Shown: in pieces, positions 1 to 8,259 of the stretch
How positions within the stretch are numbered: position 1 is the first letter of the stretch
How the letters are laid out: each line of letters starts with the position of its first letter
From: a virus
Reading direction: 5' to 3' (one strand)
DNA: 64,000 nt
IMG/VR virus record: IMGVR_UViG_3300037234_000551
Location: 1 to 64,000 of that record
The notes under the pieces: generated by a model
What the model saw: the letters and a program-made list of their open reading frames with translations, nothing else
Database searches by the model: none
What the model was told of the DNA's origin: nothing
Translations under genes and position numbers: made by a program

Positions 1-1
1 A

Positions 2-148
2 AGAATTACTGAGAGACCCTGGCGGTATTATTATTACCGTTTTGTTGAAAAGGACTCCTCGAAGGCTGAAAAGTATGCAGGTAAATATCCTGAACTTTTA
101 ATCAGAAGGGGGGTAGTGGGTCGAATAATCGGAGAGAGAAATGCCTGA
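2..148 (+). CDS. 3' end of a truncated upstream gene, unknown
   Basis: An open frame runs in from the window edge and stops at TGA 146-148. It gives about 48 C-terminal residues, basic and tyrosine-rich, ending IIGERNA. It overlaps the next start codon by 8 nt, as most neighbours in this genome do, which supports translation. The rest of the protein lies outside the window and I do not recognise it. Confidence 0.55.
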   Translation, partial: RITERPWRYYYYRFVEKDSSKAEKYAGKYPELLIRRGVVGRIIGERNA

Positions 149-737
149 TGATCATGAAGCGAAAGAGCGAAAGAATATGATGAAATATGGAATGTTAGAA
201 GATGATGTTAACCCAATGCTCGCTGAGACAAAAATGTGGATTACTGAAGATGCAGTTTCTCAGTGGGCATATTATCAGTGCCTTAAACTTAAAGAGGATA
301 ATAAGCCCATTGATCCTGAGTTAAAGGATATGATTATAACTTCTAAGTGGGCATATATGTATTGTCAGCATGTTGAAGATGAACTTGATATGAGGCAGAA
401 AATTGTAGAGTCTGAATGGATACTGAATTACTGTACACAGATTCGAGATGATAATGAAGTTATGAGTAGATTGACTGATCCTGCTGATGTTCAACTTTAT
501 CTTCATTATAAGAAAGATCGACTAGAGAGTAGGGTGCAGATTTATTCAAGTGAGGATCAGAGGAGGCAAGCGGACAAAAAGAAAAGAAACAAGGAGCTAG
601 GAGAAACAGAGGATAAAGAAGTTATTCTTAATGAGTCAGGTCTTCCAGAGTTTATAGAAGTAACGGTGGAGGGCAAGAAAACATTCAAAAGGGTAAGGGA
701 TATAATTTCTAAAATTAGGAGGAGGAAAAAACGTTGA
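141..737 (+). CDS. Hypothetical protein with internal W-x-x-x-Y-C repeats
   Basis: A 198-residue soluble protein of unknown function. Its N-terminal half contains three short repeats spaced about 35-40 residues apart, each with a Trp followed by Tyr-Cys or Tyr-x-Cys (WAYYQC, WAYMYC, WILNYC) and an acidic run. This suggests a repeated helical unit. The C-terminal tail is strongly basic (RRRKKR). The start at ATG 141 follows GGAGAGAG. It sits in an overlapping pair with the next gene. Confidence 0.7.
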   Translation: MPDDHEAKERKNMMKYGMLEDDVNPMLAETKMWITEDAVSQWAYYQCLKLKEDNKPIDPELKDMIITSKWAYMYCQHVEDELDMRQKIVESEWILNYCTQIRDDNEVMSRLTDPADVQLYLHYKKDRLESRVQIYSSEDQRRQADKKKRNKELGETEDKEVILNESGLPEFIEVTVEGKKTFKRVRDIISKIRRRKKR

Positions 738-2176
738 TGAGATTTGAGAAGAACGACTCAAAGAGTTGGACTGTGACTGTGGAGGATCGTGAGTTTCCTC
801 TTCAAATGACAGCATCTTCTATAACGAATAAATTTAATATAGTTACAGATTTCATCGAGAGAGTTTCTAAACTCTGTGGTCAGGAGTTTGATGATTGGTT
901 ATATGAGTTTCTTTCTAAGTATGTAGACGATCCTGAAAAGAGGTTTGCCTATTTATCTGAAAATGTTCCTATGATCAAGAAATATGTTGATATGACCATA
1001 GAGATGGAGAATGTAGACTTTAGTCAATTTGTCGATGAAAGTAAAGCGAAAAAGACGTCAATTCTTTTTAACGCAGACGAGATTAAAAGGATATTTCAAC
1101 TATCTAGTTACTTGAAGTTGTACGCGATTATCTCAAATAGTGAAAATATGAGATTGAGCGACCGCTTACACAAAAAGATTTACAATCAACTAGCGGATGA
1201 TATTTTAGAGACTGAAATAGTCTTTAAAATCTTCAATGTGATTAAAACCAAAACATTTCGATATAATCTCACGGATCGTTATATGTGGGATTATATTAAG
1301 ATGATACAGGGAAAGGGAATTGATGTTCATGTGATTGAGATATTTAATTTTATTATGAACTCGATTCTTGTTCTTTGTGATGGTCGAAACCCTATTACCT
1401 ACTTTGTTGGAGTTGTTGATGAATCTGTGAAATGGTTTCTAAGATCGGTTTACAAAGGGTCAATTATTTATGACGACTCTGTTGCAACTGAAGATATACA
1501 CTCACAGAGCGTGAACAATCTTAAGACATATTCTTACAATGACACTTTGGGAAGATTGAAAGGCGTTGCGTATGGGCAGATATATGACATGATTGAGCGT
1601 CCAACTCTCTCTAGTGTTGACGGTGAGAAGAATTCTGACAAATCAATAATTGAATTTCAAAATCGAGCTGGTCTGATAAAGTTTGTATCGCCTTTATGTG
1701 AGTGTCTTGTTTTCCCTGTTTTGTCTAGACTAACAAACATACCTTATATCCATTTCAAGACTATTTCGCCTGATCATGCTGCTGTCCTTTCTGTATATTT
1801 ACATAGGTTGTTAAAGGGGATTTTCAAAAGTCAATATAAGAGTTTATTCTCTCTGTTAGACTTTTATCCTCTTGAGCAACCTTCAGTTACCACTACTTAC
1901 AAGTTGAAAGGGATTCACAATTATATAAATATACAGAATGAGACAGATGATTTTCTTGGTTTTAGAACAAAGTTGTATCCTCACAGAGTCTTGAGTTATT
2001 TTGTTGGGCGAATCTCAAGAGTTAGTTTTTGCAACATTTTTGATGGACAGAGGTTAGTGGGTATTCCTCTATCTAAGATTGAAGATGATATGATAAGGTT
2101 CTATACCTTATTCTTTGCAAACAAGTTAAGTAACGAATTTGAAGAGATGAGAATATCAATGAATTCCGATTTTTAA
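737..2176 (+). CDS. Hypothetical 479-residue protein
   Basis: A large soluble protein with no motif I can name. It is rich in Lys, Ile, Phe and Asp, with no signal peptide or obvious zinc site. ATG 737 lies downstream of a long GGAGGAGG; TTG 734 in the same frame is an alternative. By size it could resemble the roughly 460-520 residue accessory (promoter-specificity) subunits of jumbo-phage RNA polymerases, but I see no sequence evidence for that. It is closely coupled to the preceding gene. Confidence 0.75.
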   Translation: MRFEKNDSKSWTVTVEDREFPLQMTASSITNKFNIVTDFIERVSKLCGQEFDDWLYEFLSKYVDDPEKRFAYLSENVPMIKKYVDMTIEMENVDFSQFVDESKAKKTSILFNADEIKRIFQLSSYLKLYAIISNSENMRLSDRLHKKIYNQLADDILETEIVFKIFNVIKTKTFRYNLTDRYMWDYIKMIQGKGIDVHVIEIFNFIMNSILVLCDGRNPITYFVGVVDESVKWFLRSVYKGSIIYDDSVATEDIHSQSVNNLKTYSYNDTLGRLKGVAYGQIYDMIERPTLSSVDGEKNSDKSIIEFQNRAGLIKFVSPLCECLVFPVLSRLTNIPYIHFKTISPDHAAVLSVYLHRLLKGIFKSQYKSLFSLLDFYPLEQPSVTTTYKLKGIHNYINIQNETDDFLGFRTKLYPHRVLSYFVGRISRVSFCNIFDGQRLVGIPLSKIEDDMIRFYTLFFANKLSNEFEEMRISMNSDF

Positions 2177-2190
2177 AGGAGTCAAATACA

Positions 2191-2631
2191 ATGGTAACGC
2201 TATCATCTATGAATAAGTTAGTCACTTCGGGAAAGTTGTACATTGACAGCGCTGCCGAAAGAGAAGTGAAGAGAGTGATCAAGTATGCTGAGAGTCATAT
2301 TGTTTCTCACTCTGCATTAGAAGCAATGGTGGCTGGTCGGGTAACTCCAGTAGGAGATAAAAGGGGTCACGTTTGTACATTCCGAAGGAATTATAGAATT
2401 GTTTACTCTATAGAAGAGCAGGCGATTGGATTGTGCAGACACCTTTCAGTATCACTCGCCCAAACTAAGCATGTTCCCGGTAAAGCTGCGTTGAATGAGA
2501 TATTAAAGTTGTTTGGTTTTGATGGGGATATTAGGGATTGTTATGTTTGGGTAGAGGAGCTTGAGCACGTTAATGCTGTCAATATTGTCCAACCTTTAAA
2601 GTGGGATAGAGAAACTTCCACTATTACCTAA
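2191..2631 (+). CDS. Hypothetical protein, 146 aa
   Basis: A soluble protein with a GGAGTC ribosome site 8 nt before ATG 2191. The middle contains a short beta-like stretch (VCTFRRNYRIVYSI). The second half has acidic helices. No known motif was recognised. It ends the first gene group: an intergenic gap of about 70 nt follows, and then exported proteins begin. Confidence 0.7.
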   Translation: MVTLSSMNKLVTSGKLYIDSAAEREVKRVIKYAESHIVSHSALEAMVAGRVTPVGDKRGHVCTFRRNYRIVYSIEEQAIGLCRHLSVSLAQTKHVPGKAALNEILKLFGFDGDIRDCYVWVEELEHVNAVNIVQPLKWDRETSTIT

Positions 2632-2700
2632 AAATCCATTTAGTAAAAATTCAATTACAAGAGGAGTGCGTCATTTGAATCCTTGAAAGGAGGGTGTTAC

Positions 2701-3267
2701 ATGAAGAAAGATAAGGAAATAAATTTTTCACCGGCATTCACTATATTCATAGTGATTGTTTTAACGACACTATTTTCATTTTGGTTTATGTCACCAGCTA
2801 TAGGACAGGATGGACAGAAGAGCAAGGACGTTCAATCTGTGCCTGCTCCTTCACAGAAAGCAGTGAAGATTGAACCTCCTGTTCCAGCGACGAATCCAGT
2901 TCAACTTAACAATCTTCTGACTGCAGCTCAGGTAAACCCGACTGCAAGGGTTGTTAGTTTAGCAACTGAAAAAGGACCAGCCAAGTTTCACAAATTTAAT
3001 GCCCCAGCTGATGGAAATGGTAAGTACATGGTCTACGAGGGGTCAGAGGGTGCAGTCAATGCAATTGTGGAGAGTGGCAAGGTTGTGGGTTCTGAATCAG
3101 TTGGTCTTGGTATAGAAGACTTGGGTCAGGTGCAGACAGGAGATATTTCAAGCCCTGACTGTTGGCACTGTTATCAACTAGATGGTAGAAATCACTGTCT
3201 GTATGAAAAGTGTGCTACAAAAAGTTCACAACCAAAACCAGATAGTACAATACCAAATATACAGTAG
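2701..3267 (+). CDS. Exported protein with C-terminal CWHCY cysteine motif
   Basis: 188 residues beginning MKKDKE, then a hydrophobic segment at about 11-33 ending near SPAIGQ. This reads as a signal peptide or N-terminal anchor. A proline-rich linker follows, then a small domain, and near the C-terminus a four-cysteine motif CWHCY-x5-9-HC-x4-C. The same motif is in the next gene, so the two are paralogues. ATG 2701 is preceded by AGGAGGGTGTTAC; the upstream in-frame ATG at 2683 would place that site inside the gene, so I reject it. The cysteines could form disulfides or bind metal in the periplasm. Function unknown. Confidence 0.8.
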   Translation: MKKDKEINFSPAFTIFIVIVLTTLFSFWFMSPAIGQDGQKSKDVQSVPAPSQKAVKIEPPVPATNPVQLNNLLTAAQVNPTARVVSLATEKGPAKFHKFNAPADGNGKYMVYEGSEGAVNAIVESGKVVGSESVGLGIEDLGQVQTGDISSPDCWHCYQLDGRNHCLYEKCATKSSQPKPDSTIPNIQ

Positions 3268-3282
3268 AATGGAGGGTTGATC

Positions 3283-4203
3283 ATGAAGAAACTAACAATA
3301 CTGCTTATGGCAGTCTTTCTGGCGTTGTGTGTGGGTGTGGGTATTGCCCAAATGAATAAGGGCGATCTTATCAACAAGCAAACTGAAAGCGTTCAGCAGG
3401 GTAGGGTATTAACTGACTCGGATTCTGGTGAGGCTTCCAGAGCGAAGAAAGGAATGGAGAAGCCTAATCCCAAGGAGGAGTCTGTTGTTAGTGGTGCGAA
3501 AAAAGAACCTTTGATGCCTGGAGATGAGATTATGGTTATTTTGTATCCATCTCCACCCGCTTTTGATCCAAGTCCAACATATCAGTTTGGCGATGGAATA
3601 AGAGGGACTCGACCTCCTTCAGAGATGAATAAAGCTGACCTTATAGAGTCACTGCACGCTAAGAAACCACCCAAAGGTTATCGTTATGTACTTGGATTTA
3701 CTCCGAAAGAGGATGGCCCTTTTGTCGTCTACTCTACTCGTAATGGCACTATTACTGCCATGTTGAAAAAGGGAAGTAAAAAACCTACAAAGTATGAACA
3801 CCAAGGTTTGATAATAGATGACTTGGCTATAGAAACTGACCAGCGCTCCAAAAAGCTCTTTGTAGGTGGACTCAGTGTAGTACCCGGAGGTACGAGCGAG
3901 GGAGATGGTGGTCCCACTTGTTGGCATTGTTATGAAATAAATGGGGAAACTCATTGTTTTGAAGTGGAGTGTCCCTTTGATATTTCAAGCGGTGAAGGTG
4001 AACCATCTGTAAGTCCTGAAGTACTCAGGATAGTGACACCGAAAGATCCTGGTTCAAGTCTTCCACCTGGTAGTACTGTCCCTGGTGGTCCTGGTGGTAG
4101 GAGTACTGGTACAACATCAACTGGCGATCCTGGAAGGGGAACTCAAGATGGTTCGTCTTCTTCCAGTTCATCAACAACAATTGAAAGAGGAGGAGGTGGT
4201 TAA
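3283..4203 (+). CDS. Exported protein, CWHCY paralogue with Gly/Ser-rich tail
   Basis: 306 residues with a clear signal peptide (MKKLTILLMAVFLALCVGVG, likely cleaved after GIAQ). A variable, probably disordered, proline-rich stretch follows, then a conserved core, the CWHCY-x-I-x-G-x-x-HC-x4-C motif near residues 210-228, and a Gly/Ser/Thr-rich low-complexity tail ending in GGGG. It shares the cysteine motif with the gene immediately upstream. ATG 3283 follows GGAGGGTTGATC. Probably a secreted or surface protein of the infected cell; role unknown. Confidence 0.8.
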   Translation: MKKLTILLMAVFLALCVGVGIAQMNKGDLINKQTESVQQGRVLTDSDSGEASRAKKGMEKPNPKEESVVSGAKKEPLMPGDEIMVILYPSPPAFDPSPTYQFGDGIRGTRPPSEMNKADLIESLHAKKPPKGYRYVLGFTPKEDGPFVVYSTRNGTITAMLKKGSKKPTKYEHQGLIIDDLAIETDQRSKKLFVGGLSVVPGGTSEGDGGPTCWHCYEINGETHCFEVECPFDISSGEGEPSVSPEVLRIVTPKDPGSSLPPGSTVPGGPGGRSTGTTSTGDPGRGTQDGSSSSSSSTTIERGGGG

Positions 4204-4204
4204 T

Positions 4205-4555
4205 TTGAGAGGGAGGATGTTACTATTCTCATTGATGTTGTTGTTTTTCTCATTCATGGTCTTTTTTCTATTCTCTAGCATTTCTTTTGCTCAGAACATT
4301 ACGATTACTGGACAGGGGAGTGAGTTGAGCGTTCAGATTGACGATGGTACTTGTATTGAGTTTAAGATGGAGGTGAAAGAGAATCAAGTTACTCTAGCCG
4401 ACGGAAAAACTGTTACCCATAGTCGGGTGGAGTATAAGTACTGGCGTCCATGTGGTGAGAAAAAGTGGACCAAATATGAGAAATATGATATTAGTCTGCT
4501 GAGGAAACCAAGTAGTACACCAATTATCAGTGTTCCAAAAAAGAAATATCTCTAG
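4205..4555 (+). CDS. Small exported protein
   Basis: TTG start at 4205 chosen because AGAGGAGGTGG sits about 9 nt upstream. The nearby ATG 4220 region touches its Shine-Dalgarno and is less likely. The 116-residue product has a long hydrophobic N-terminus (LLFSLMLLFFSFMVFFLFSS) ending SFAQ, a good signal-peptidase site. The small beta-rich mature domain has two cysteines. Third exported gene in a row, overlapping the 3' end of its neighbour's transcript unit. Confidence 0.7.
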   Translation: MRGRMLLFSLMLLFFSFMVFFLFSSISFAQNITITGQGSELSVQIDDGTCIEFKMEVKENQVTLADGKTVTHSRVEYKYWRPCGEKKWTKYEKYDISLLRKPSSTPIISVPKKKYL

Positions 4556-4563
4556 CCGAATCG

Positions 4564-4675
4564 CTCGGGGTCAAATGATTCCAAAAATTCACAGAAAGAA
4601 AATTTATGGATGTATTGCAATCCGGTGAATAGAAGCAGGTGGTGTGGAAGACCACGACCCCGAGTGTTTTCTTTT
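4564..4675 (+). ncRNA. Multi-stem structured RNA ending in a U-rich run (complex terminator)
   Basis: A 9-bp closing stem CTCGGGGTC (4564-4572) pairs with GACCCCGAG (4656-4664). It encloses a 6-bp stem ATTCAC/GTGAAT (4587-4592 with 4625-4630) and a hairpin GTGGT/ACCAC (4639-4643 with 4651-4655). TGTTTTCTTTT follows directly. This is either an elaborate intrinsic terminator or a small structured RNA with its own terminator. No coding frame fits it. Confidence 0.6.
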
Positions 4676-4686
4676 ATGGAGGGGCC

Positions 4687-4890
4687 ATGATACTTTATGT
4701 TTTACAAAAGTCTACTAGTTCTTTATGTAAGTATTGTGAGGAATATACATACTTACTCATCGAGAAGGAGCCAAATCCTTTAGTTACTCCAATTTTCTTT
4801 ATCTGTTTTAATTGTAAAAGAGTTTTTCAAGCAGGTGTTGGAGAACTTAAACCAGAAATGGAGGATGAGGATGTTATTTCACCTGACTGA
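4687..4890 (+). CDS. Small two-CxxC zinc-ribbon-like protein
   Basis: 67 residues; ATG 4687 follows GGAGGGGCC. It contains CKYC and CFNC pairs about 28 residues apart, a plausible zinc ribbon, and an acidic C-terminus. Its end overlaps the start of the radical-SAM gene by 20 nt, so the two are translationally coupled. A second radical-SAM gene at 42.5 kb is also preceded directly by a 67-residue Cys-rich ORF. It could be a partner or substrate of the enzyme, but that is inference. Confidence 0.65.
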   Translation: MILYVLQKSTSSLCKYCEEYTYLLIEKEPNPLVTPIFFICFNCKRVFQAGVGELKPEMEDEDVISPD

Positions 4891-5644
4891 GCATTGTACA
4901 TTAGAGTGCCCTCATTGCTTTGTCGAATCTAGTCCTAATGAGAGGCATGCAAACGACCATGTAGTTCGGAAGTTTGTTAGGTTCGCTAAATCAATGGGTG
5001 CTTTCAAAATTGGTATTGCTGGAGGTGAACCAACTGAGCACCCTATGTTTGTGACCTATATGAACTATATCCTAAAGAAACTTTCATCTCAGTATCGAGC
5101 CATTGTTCTGATGACTAATGGAAGATTTCTTTTGGACTCACATCTTATGAAGAAACTTATCAATATGACTAAGAAGTACCCATTGTTTATTCAGGTATCA
5201 GCTCTAAAGGGAATTTACCCTCGAAGAGATGAAACTATTGAGTTCTACCATATGAGTGAGAAGAGGTTTCGCCAAGATAGTGTAGTGCTTATTGAGGATA
5301 TAACGGCAATGGAAAATTTAGGTCGAGCAGTTGGGAAAGATTGGTCACATCTTGGCGAACTCTATCAAAGAATGAGTCCGATGTGTTTTAATATCTTTTC
5401 AGTTGTCAGGTCTGGCCAATTTTCAACTTTAGTAGAGTCACTCCAGTGGGTTGAAGCTAATGTAAGTGGTTCATTTTGTAAACCTTTAATTGCGTGGGAT
5501 GGAAGTTTTTACGCTGGAGAAACGCCACTCTGTTTGAAACTTGGGAACATTCTTACTGATACTCCTGAGCAAATCTTTGAAAACATCAAAGAAAATAGCC
5601 CTTGTGGACAGTGTGGTCGCGATGTTCCACCAATGCCTTATTGA
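4871..5644 (+). CDS. Radical SAM enzyme
   Basis: 257 residues from ATG 4871 (GGAGG 6 nt upstream; longer in-frame starts at 4835 and 4865 are possible). The CxxxCxxC cluster motif is at C9, C13 and C16 and would hold the [4Fe-4S] cluster that cleaves S-adenosylmethionine. GGEPTEHP provides the conserved GGEP SAM-binding motif around residue 50. Near the C-terminus are further cysteines (SFCKP, PLCLK, PCGQCG), resembling a SPASM/twitch auxiliary-cluster domain. Such enzymes usually modify peptides or nucleotides; the substrate is unknown. It lacks the short length and spacing typical of QueE. Confidence 0.85.
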   Translation: MLFHLTEHCTLECPHCFVESSPNERHANDHVVRKFVRFAKSMGAFKIGIAGGEPTEHPMFVTYMNYILKKLSSQYRAIVLMTNGRFLLDSHLMKKLINMTKKYPLFIQVSALKGIYPRRDETIEFYHMSEKRFRQDSVVLIEDITAMENLGRAVGKDWSHLGELYQRMSPMCFNIFSVVRSGQFSTLVESLQWVEANVSGSFCKPLIAWDGSFYAGETPLCLKLGNILTDTPEQIFENIKENSPCGQCGRDVPPMPY

Positions 5645-5652
5645 GGTGAATA

Positions 5653-5859
5653 ATGGAACTATGGCTAAAGAAGATATTTATATTGTTTCCGTGGATACTA
5701 TTGAGAGTGGTTAGACCTATTCTTTCAGAAGATCATCCTTCAAGAGATTGGACTTGGACTAGTCTTGCTGAACACGGTACTGATATTTTGTACTTTTTTG
5801 CAGGATGTTACTGGTTTAGCATTCTTTTAATTATATTGTGTCTAAAAATAATATTCTAG
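5653..5859 (+). CDS. Small membrane protein, 68 aa
   Basis: The N-terminal hydrophobic segment (about residues 5-25) and C-terminal one (about 46-67) flank a short polar loop, so two membrane passes are likely. ATG 5653 follows GAGGTGAATA. Directly downstream of the radical-SAM gene with an 8-nt gap. Phage inner-membrane proteins of this size include holin-like and superinfection proteins, but nothing here decides. Confidence 0.55.
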   Translation: MELWLKKIFILFPWILLRVVRPILSEDHPSRDWTWTSLAEHGTDILYFFAGCYWFSILLIILCLKIIF

Positions 5860-5903
5860 GAGGTGCCCGTAGAAAAAATAATTTTTGAAAGGAGGATGTT
5901 ACT

Positions 5904-6308
5904 ATGAAAAAAATTCTGTTAGTTATAATTGTGCTTCTAGCTGGTTGTGTTATGACACCTGAGAAGCAGAATTATATTGACTCAATTGGACAAGAACCTT
6001 TTGTATTTGAAGTACCAAAGAGGAAAGTGGATAGTTCTTGGAATCGGGCGATAAATTGGATAACCAATTATAGCTCTACTAGCATTCAGATGATTACAGA
6101 AGACAAAATTATTACATTTCAGCCCCCAAAGAATTCTGCAACGGTCGGTTATATTGTTAAGAAAGAGGAGGCAAGAGGCGGTTTTGAGTTTAATATAAGC
6201 TGTTTTGGGGGCAGTCAAGCCTTTGAGAAAGTGACAATAAATTGTCGCTCATTAGTCCATTATATTAGGTGGGGTGTTAGTCCGCCTGATGGTGTGATAA
6301 AACCTTAG
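5904..6308 (+). CDS. Lipoprotein, 134 aa
   Basis: Signal sequence MKKILLVIIVLLAGC with a textbook lipobox (LAGC, Cys at 15), so it should be lipidated and membrane-anchored in a Gram-negative periplasm. The mature part is a small beta-rich domain with two cysteines in its second half. An excellent GGAGGATGTTACT leader precedes ATG 5904. Function not recognised. Confidence 0.8.
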   Translation: MKKILLVIIVLLAGCVMTPEKQNYIDSIGQEPFVFEVPKRKVDSSWNRAINWITNYSSTSIQMITEDKIITFQPPKNSATVGYIVKKEEARGGFEFNISCFGGSQAFEKVTINCRSLVHYIRWGVSPPDGVIKP

Positions 6309-6320
6309 AAAGGAGAATCA

Positions 6321-6545
6321 ATGGATAAGTTGAGGGCGAACTTAAAATATAATATGACTAAACAACAAATTGGAAAGTTCGAGAAGTCCTTGGCAATTGA
6401 AGAGAAAAAATTGATTCTCCAGCAGGCCATTGTTGATGGAATTAAATCTCAACTAGAAGATCTCTATCAGGAGGCTCAAGACTATGAGCAACGTCGAAAC
6501 GACCTTCTCGAATTCCCGAGTCGAAAAGACCTACAAGATGGTTGA
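6321..6545 (+). CDS. Small coiled-coil protein
   Basis: 74 residues, almost all charged helix with heptad-like leucines and isoleucines (about residues 18-65), so probably a coiled coil. AAAGGAGAATC precedes ATG 6321. It overlaps the next ORF by 62 nt in another frame, which is long for this genome. One of the two may begin further in. Confidence 0.55.
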   Translation: MDKLRANLKYNMTKQQIGKFEKSLAIEEKKLILQQAIVDGIKSQLEDLYQEAQDYEQRRNDLLEFPSRKDLQDG

Positions 6546-6669
6546 GAAAGACGGTATAATGGGAATTAAATGTCTGGTTTGTAATATGACCAGTTATTTT
6601 CCTATGGATATCGAAAAGAAATATTGCGAAAACTGTAAAAGATTTCATAATGAAATCTCTCATAAGTAG
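6484..6669 (+). CDS. Small zinc-ribbon protein
   Basis: 61 residues with CLVC and CENC pairs separated by about 18 residues, typical of a zinc ribbon. It overlaps the preceding gene by 62 nt; ATG 6484 has AGGAGGCTC 5 nt upstream, so the overlap looks genuine. One of many tiny zinc-ribbon genes in this window. Confidence 0.6.
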   Translation: MSNVETTFSNSRVEKTYKMVEKDGIMGIKCLVCNMTSYFPMDIEKKYCENCKRFHNEISHK

Positions 6670-6723
6670 GCGCACTAGGGGCAGAGTATCAAAATTAACT
6701 TCCCTTGAAAGGAGGGTTAAACG

Positions 6724-7386
6724 ATGAAGAGGATGTTACTAATAGGATGCCTGATTACCATTCTGGCATTCAGTGCTTTCGGATGTTCTGGGGGTTCAAA
6801 AGACGCCCACGCCGAAGAGATGCCACCATACAAACCCATAAGCATCCGTATGTTTGACTTGTATGCTGCAACCGAGGATGGTCATGTATTCTATCGACCT
6901 CACGATACAAAGGTATGGGTTACGGATGAGGATGAACAAGCCTTTGTGAACGGAGACAAACTCAGGTATGGTGGGAAATACGGTATGGACGGAATGGTTG
7001 AAGCTCCAATTATTATATGTCGACCTGTTGATTACCGTTATTCGCTTCAGATAGCTGAAACAGAGGACTATGGTGTAACCTCGGATCAGATAACGGTATA
7101 TCCGCCTCCAACTGATTTAGTGGTGCAGGAACAGCATGTTGATATTAGGGTGTATTCACCCGAAGGAAAATTGCTCTGGTATTTCAATGGTGTTTATATT
7201 AGTTACAATGATTTGGACATATATAAGGCTGGTGGAAACTTGAGGTTCCGAGCTGTAGGGATAGATTGGTTATCTCAGGGTACCTACCTTGTAAAGGCTC
7301 CAATTGTAACTATCACTGAGGACCTTTTGATTGGGCCAATTACACGGTCTGATGAAGATGGTCCGCAAGGTGATTTGCTAGACTAA
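6724..7386 (+). CDS. Lipoprotein, 220 aa
   Basis: Signal peptide MKRMLLIGCLITILAFSAFGC with a lipobox (AFGC, Cys 21). A Ser/Gly linker leads to a beta-rich mature domain of about 190 residues without further obvious motifs. AAGGAGGGTTAAACG precedes ATG 6724. The gene ends just before a strong multi-stem terminator, so it probably closes the transcription unit of exported proteins that begins near 5.9 kb. Confidence 0.8.
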   Translation: MKRMLLIGCLITILAFSAFGCSGGSKDAHAEEMPPYKPISIRMFDLYAATEDGHVFYRPHDTKVWVTDEDEQAFVNGDKLRYGGKYGMDGMVEAPIIICRPVDYRYSLQIAETEDYGVTSDQITVYPPPTDLVVQEQHVDIRVYSPEGKLLWYFNGVYISYNDLDIYKAGGNLRFRAVGIDWLSQGTYLVKAPIVTITEDLLIGPITRSDEDGPQGDLLD

Positions 7387-7391
7387 CGTAT

Positions 7392-7467
7392 CCCGCCGGT
7401 GGGGACCTTTCTAAGGTGGATGGGGATGTGCGCCTCCTGTCCATGTTGCCCTATCGGCGGGTTTTTT
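7392..7467 (+). terminator. Multi-stem intrinsic terminator
   Basis: The closing stem CCCGCCG (7392-7398) pairs with CGGCGGG (7455-7461), extended inward by TGGGG/CCCTA. Inside is a hairpin ACCTT/AAGGT (7405-7409 with 7413-7417) and a second, looser GGA..TCC arm. Six T residues follow directly. The 50-nt branched interior is far more elaborate than an ordinary terminator. Confidence 0.75.
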
Positions 7468-7483
7468 AAGAGGAGTTAAGAGG

Positions 7484-7975
7484 ATGGAACCGAGATATAG
7501 AAAAATGTATTACTCATATGACTTAAATGAAAGGATGTCTGGTCTTGAGATCCTTCTTTACATATTGGCTGCTTTTTTAGTTATAATTATAGCGAATGGG
7601 ATCATAGAACACATGAGGGTTGAACCGAGGACAGTTCCGATTATTGGAATTTCTAAACCTATAATCAAACCTGTAGAACAAATGGATTTGGTTATGGGTG
7701 CAGCTAATGTAAAGAAGATTCGAGAGTCCTGGTACAAGGTTTATTTTTCTGTTATTAACCGTGACGAAAAAGTTTTTACAGGTATTATTCACGCTAACAT
7801 TACTGAAAATGGTCGAGTAACTCAAACTGGAATTTATCCATGTTCTCTTGAATCTGGAGAAGAGAGGCTGGTAACATACTTCACAAATGTTAAACCTACC
7901 TATGTAACATTGAGAATTGAGGGCATGGGTTTAGGTTTTGGTGCGAGATTCAGGGAGGTAAAAAATAAGTTATGA
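7484..7975 (+). CDS. Membrane-anchored protein, 163 aa
   Basis: A short polar N-terminus, one transmembrane helix at about residues 21-42, then a beta-rich domain of about 110 residues probably facing the periplasm. There is no lipobox. Starts with GAGGAGTTAAGAGG before ATG 7484 and overlaps the next gene by 4 nt (ATGA type). Unknown function. Confidence 0.7.
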   Translation: MEPRYRKMYYSYDLNERMSGLEILLYILAAFLVIIIANGIIEHMRVEPRTVPIIGISKPIIKPVEQMDLVMGAANVKKIRESWYKVYFSVINRDEKVFTGIIHANITENGRVTQTGIYPCSLESGEERLVTYFTNVKPTYVTLRIEGMGLGFGARFREVKNKL

Positions 7976-8247
7976 CTAGTCTTCATAGGAATGTTCCCAT
8001 AGATTTGGTTAGGCAATTTGCTGACCTGGATTCTATTTGTATTGCGGAAGTCGATATTGATGAATCTTATGATAGGCAAATTGAAATAATTGCTATGCAA
8101 GTAGGTCATTGGTCTCAGGAGTGGATGGTGAGAACAGAGTTTCTTACAAGTACAGTTGTCCCTCTTGGTGTCAAAATTATATTGGTAAATATGACGATTG
8201 AGGATGGCATAAGAGTTTGTATGTATGAGGCCATTCTTAGGTCGTAG
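7972..8247 (+). CDS. Hypothetical protein, 91 aa
   Basis: A compact alpha/beta protein without cysteine motifs or membrane segments, translationally coupled to the upstream membrane protein (4-nt overlap). Not recognised. Confidence 0.6.
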   Translation: MTSLHRNVPIDLVRQFADLDSICIAEVDIDESYDRQIEIIAMQVGHWSQEWMVRTEFLTSTVVPLGVKIILVNMTIEDGIRVCMYEAILRS

Positions 8248-8259
8248 GGAGGAGCGAGG

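Noticed and set aside
4871-5644. QueE (radical-SAM enzyme of the preQ0 pathway), also considered for 42529
   Set aside because: Both have C-terminal auxiliary Cys clusters and differ in length and layout from QueE, despite QueD being present.
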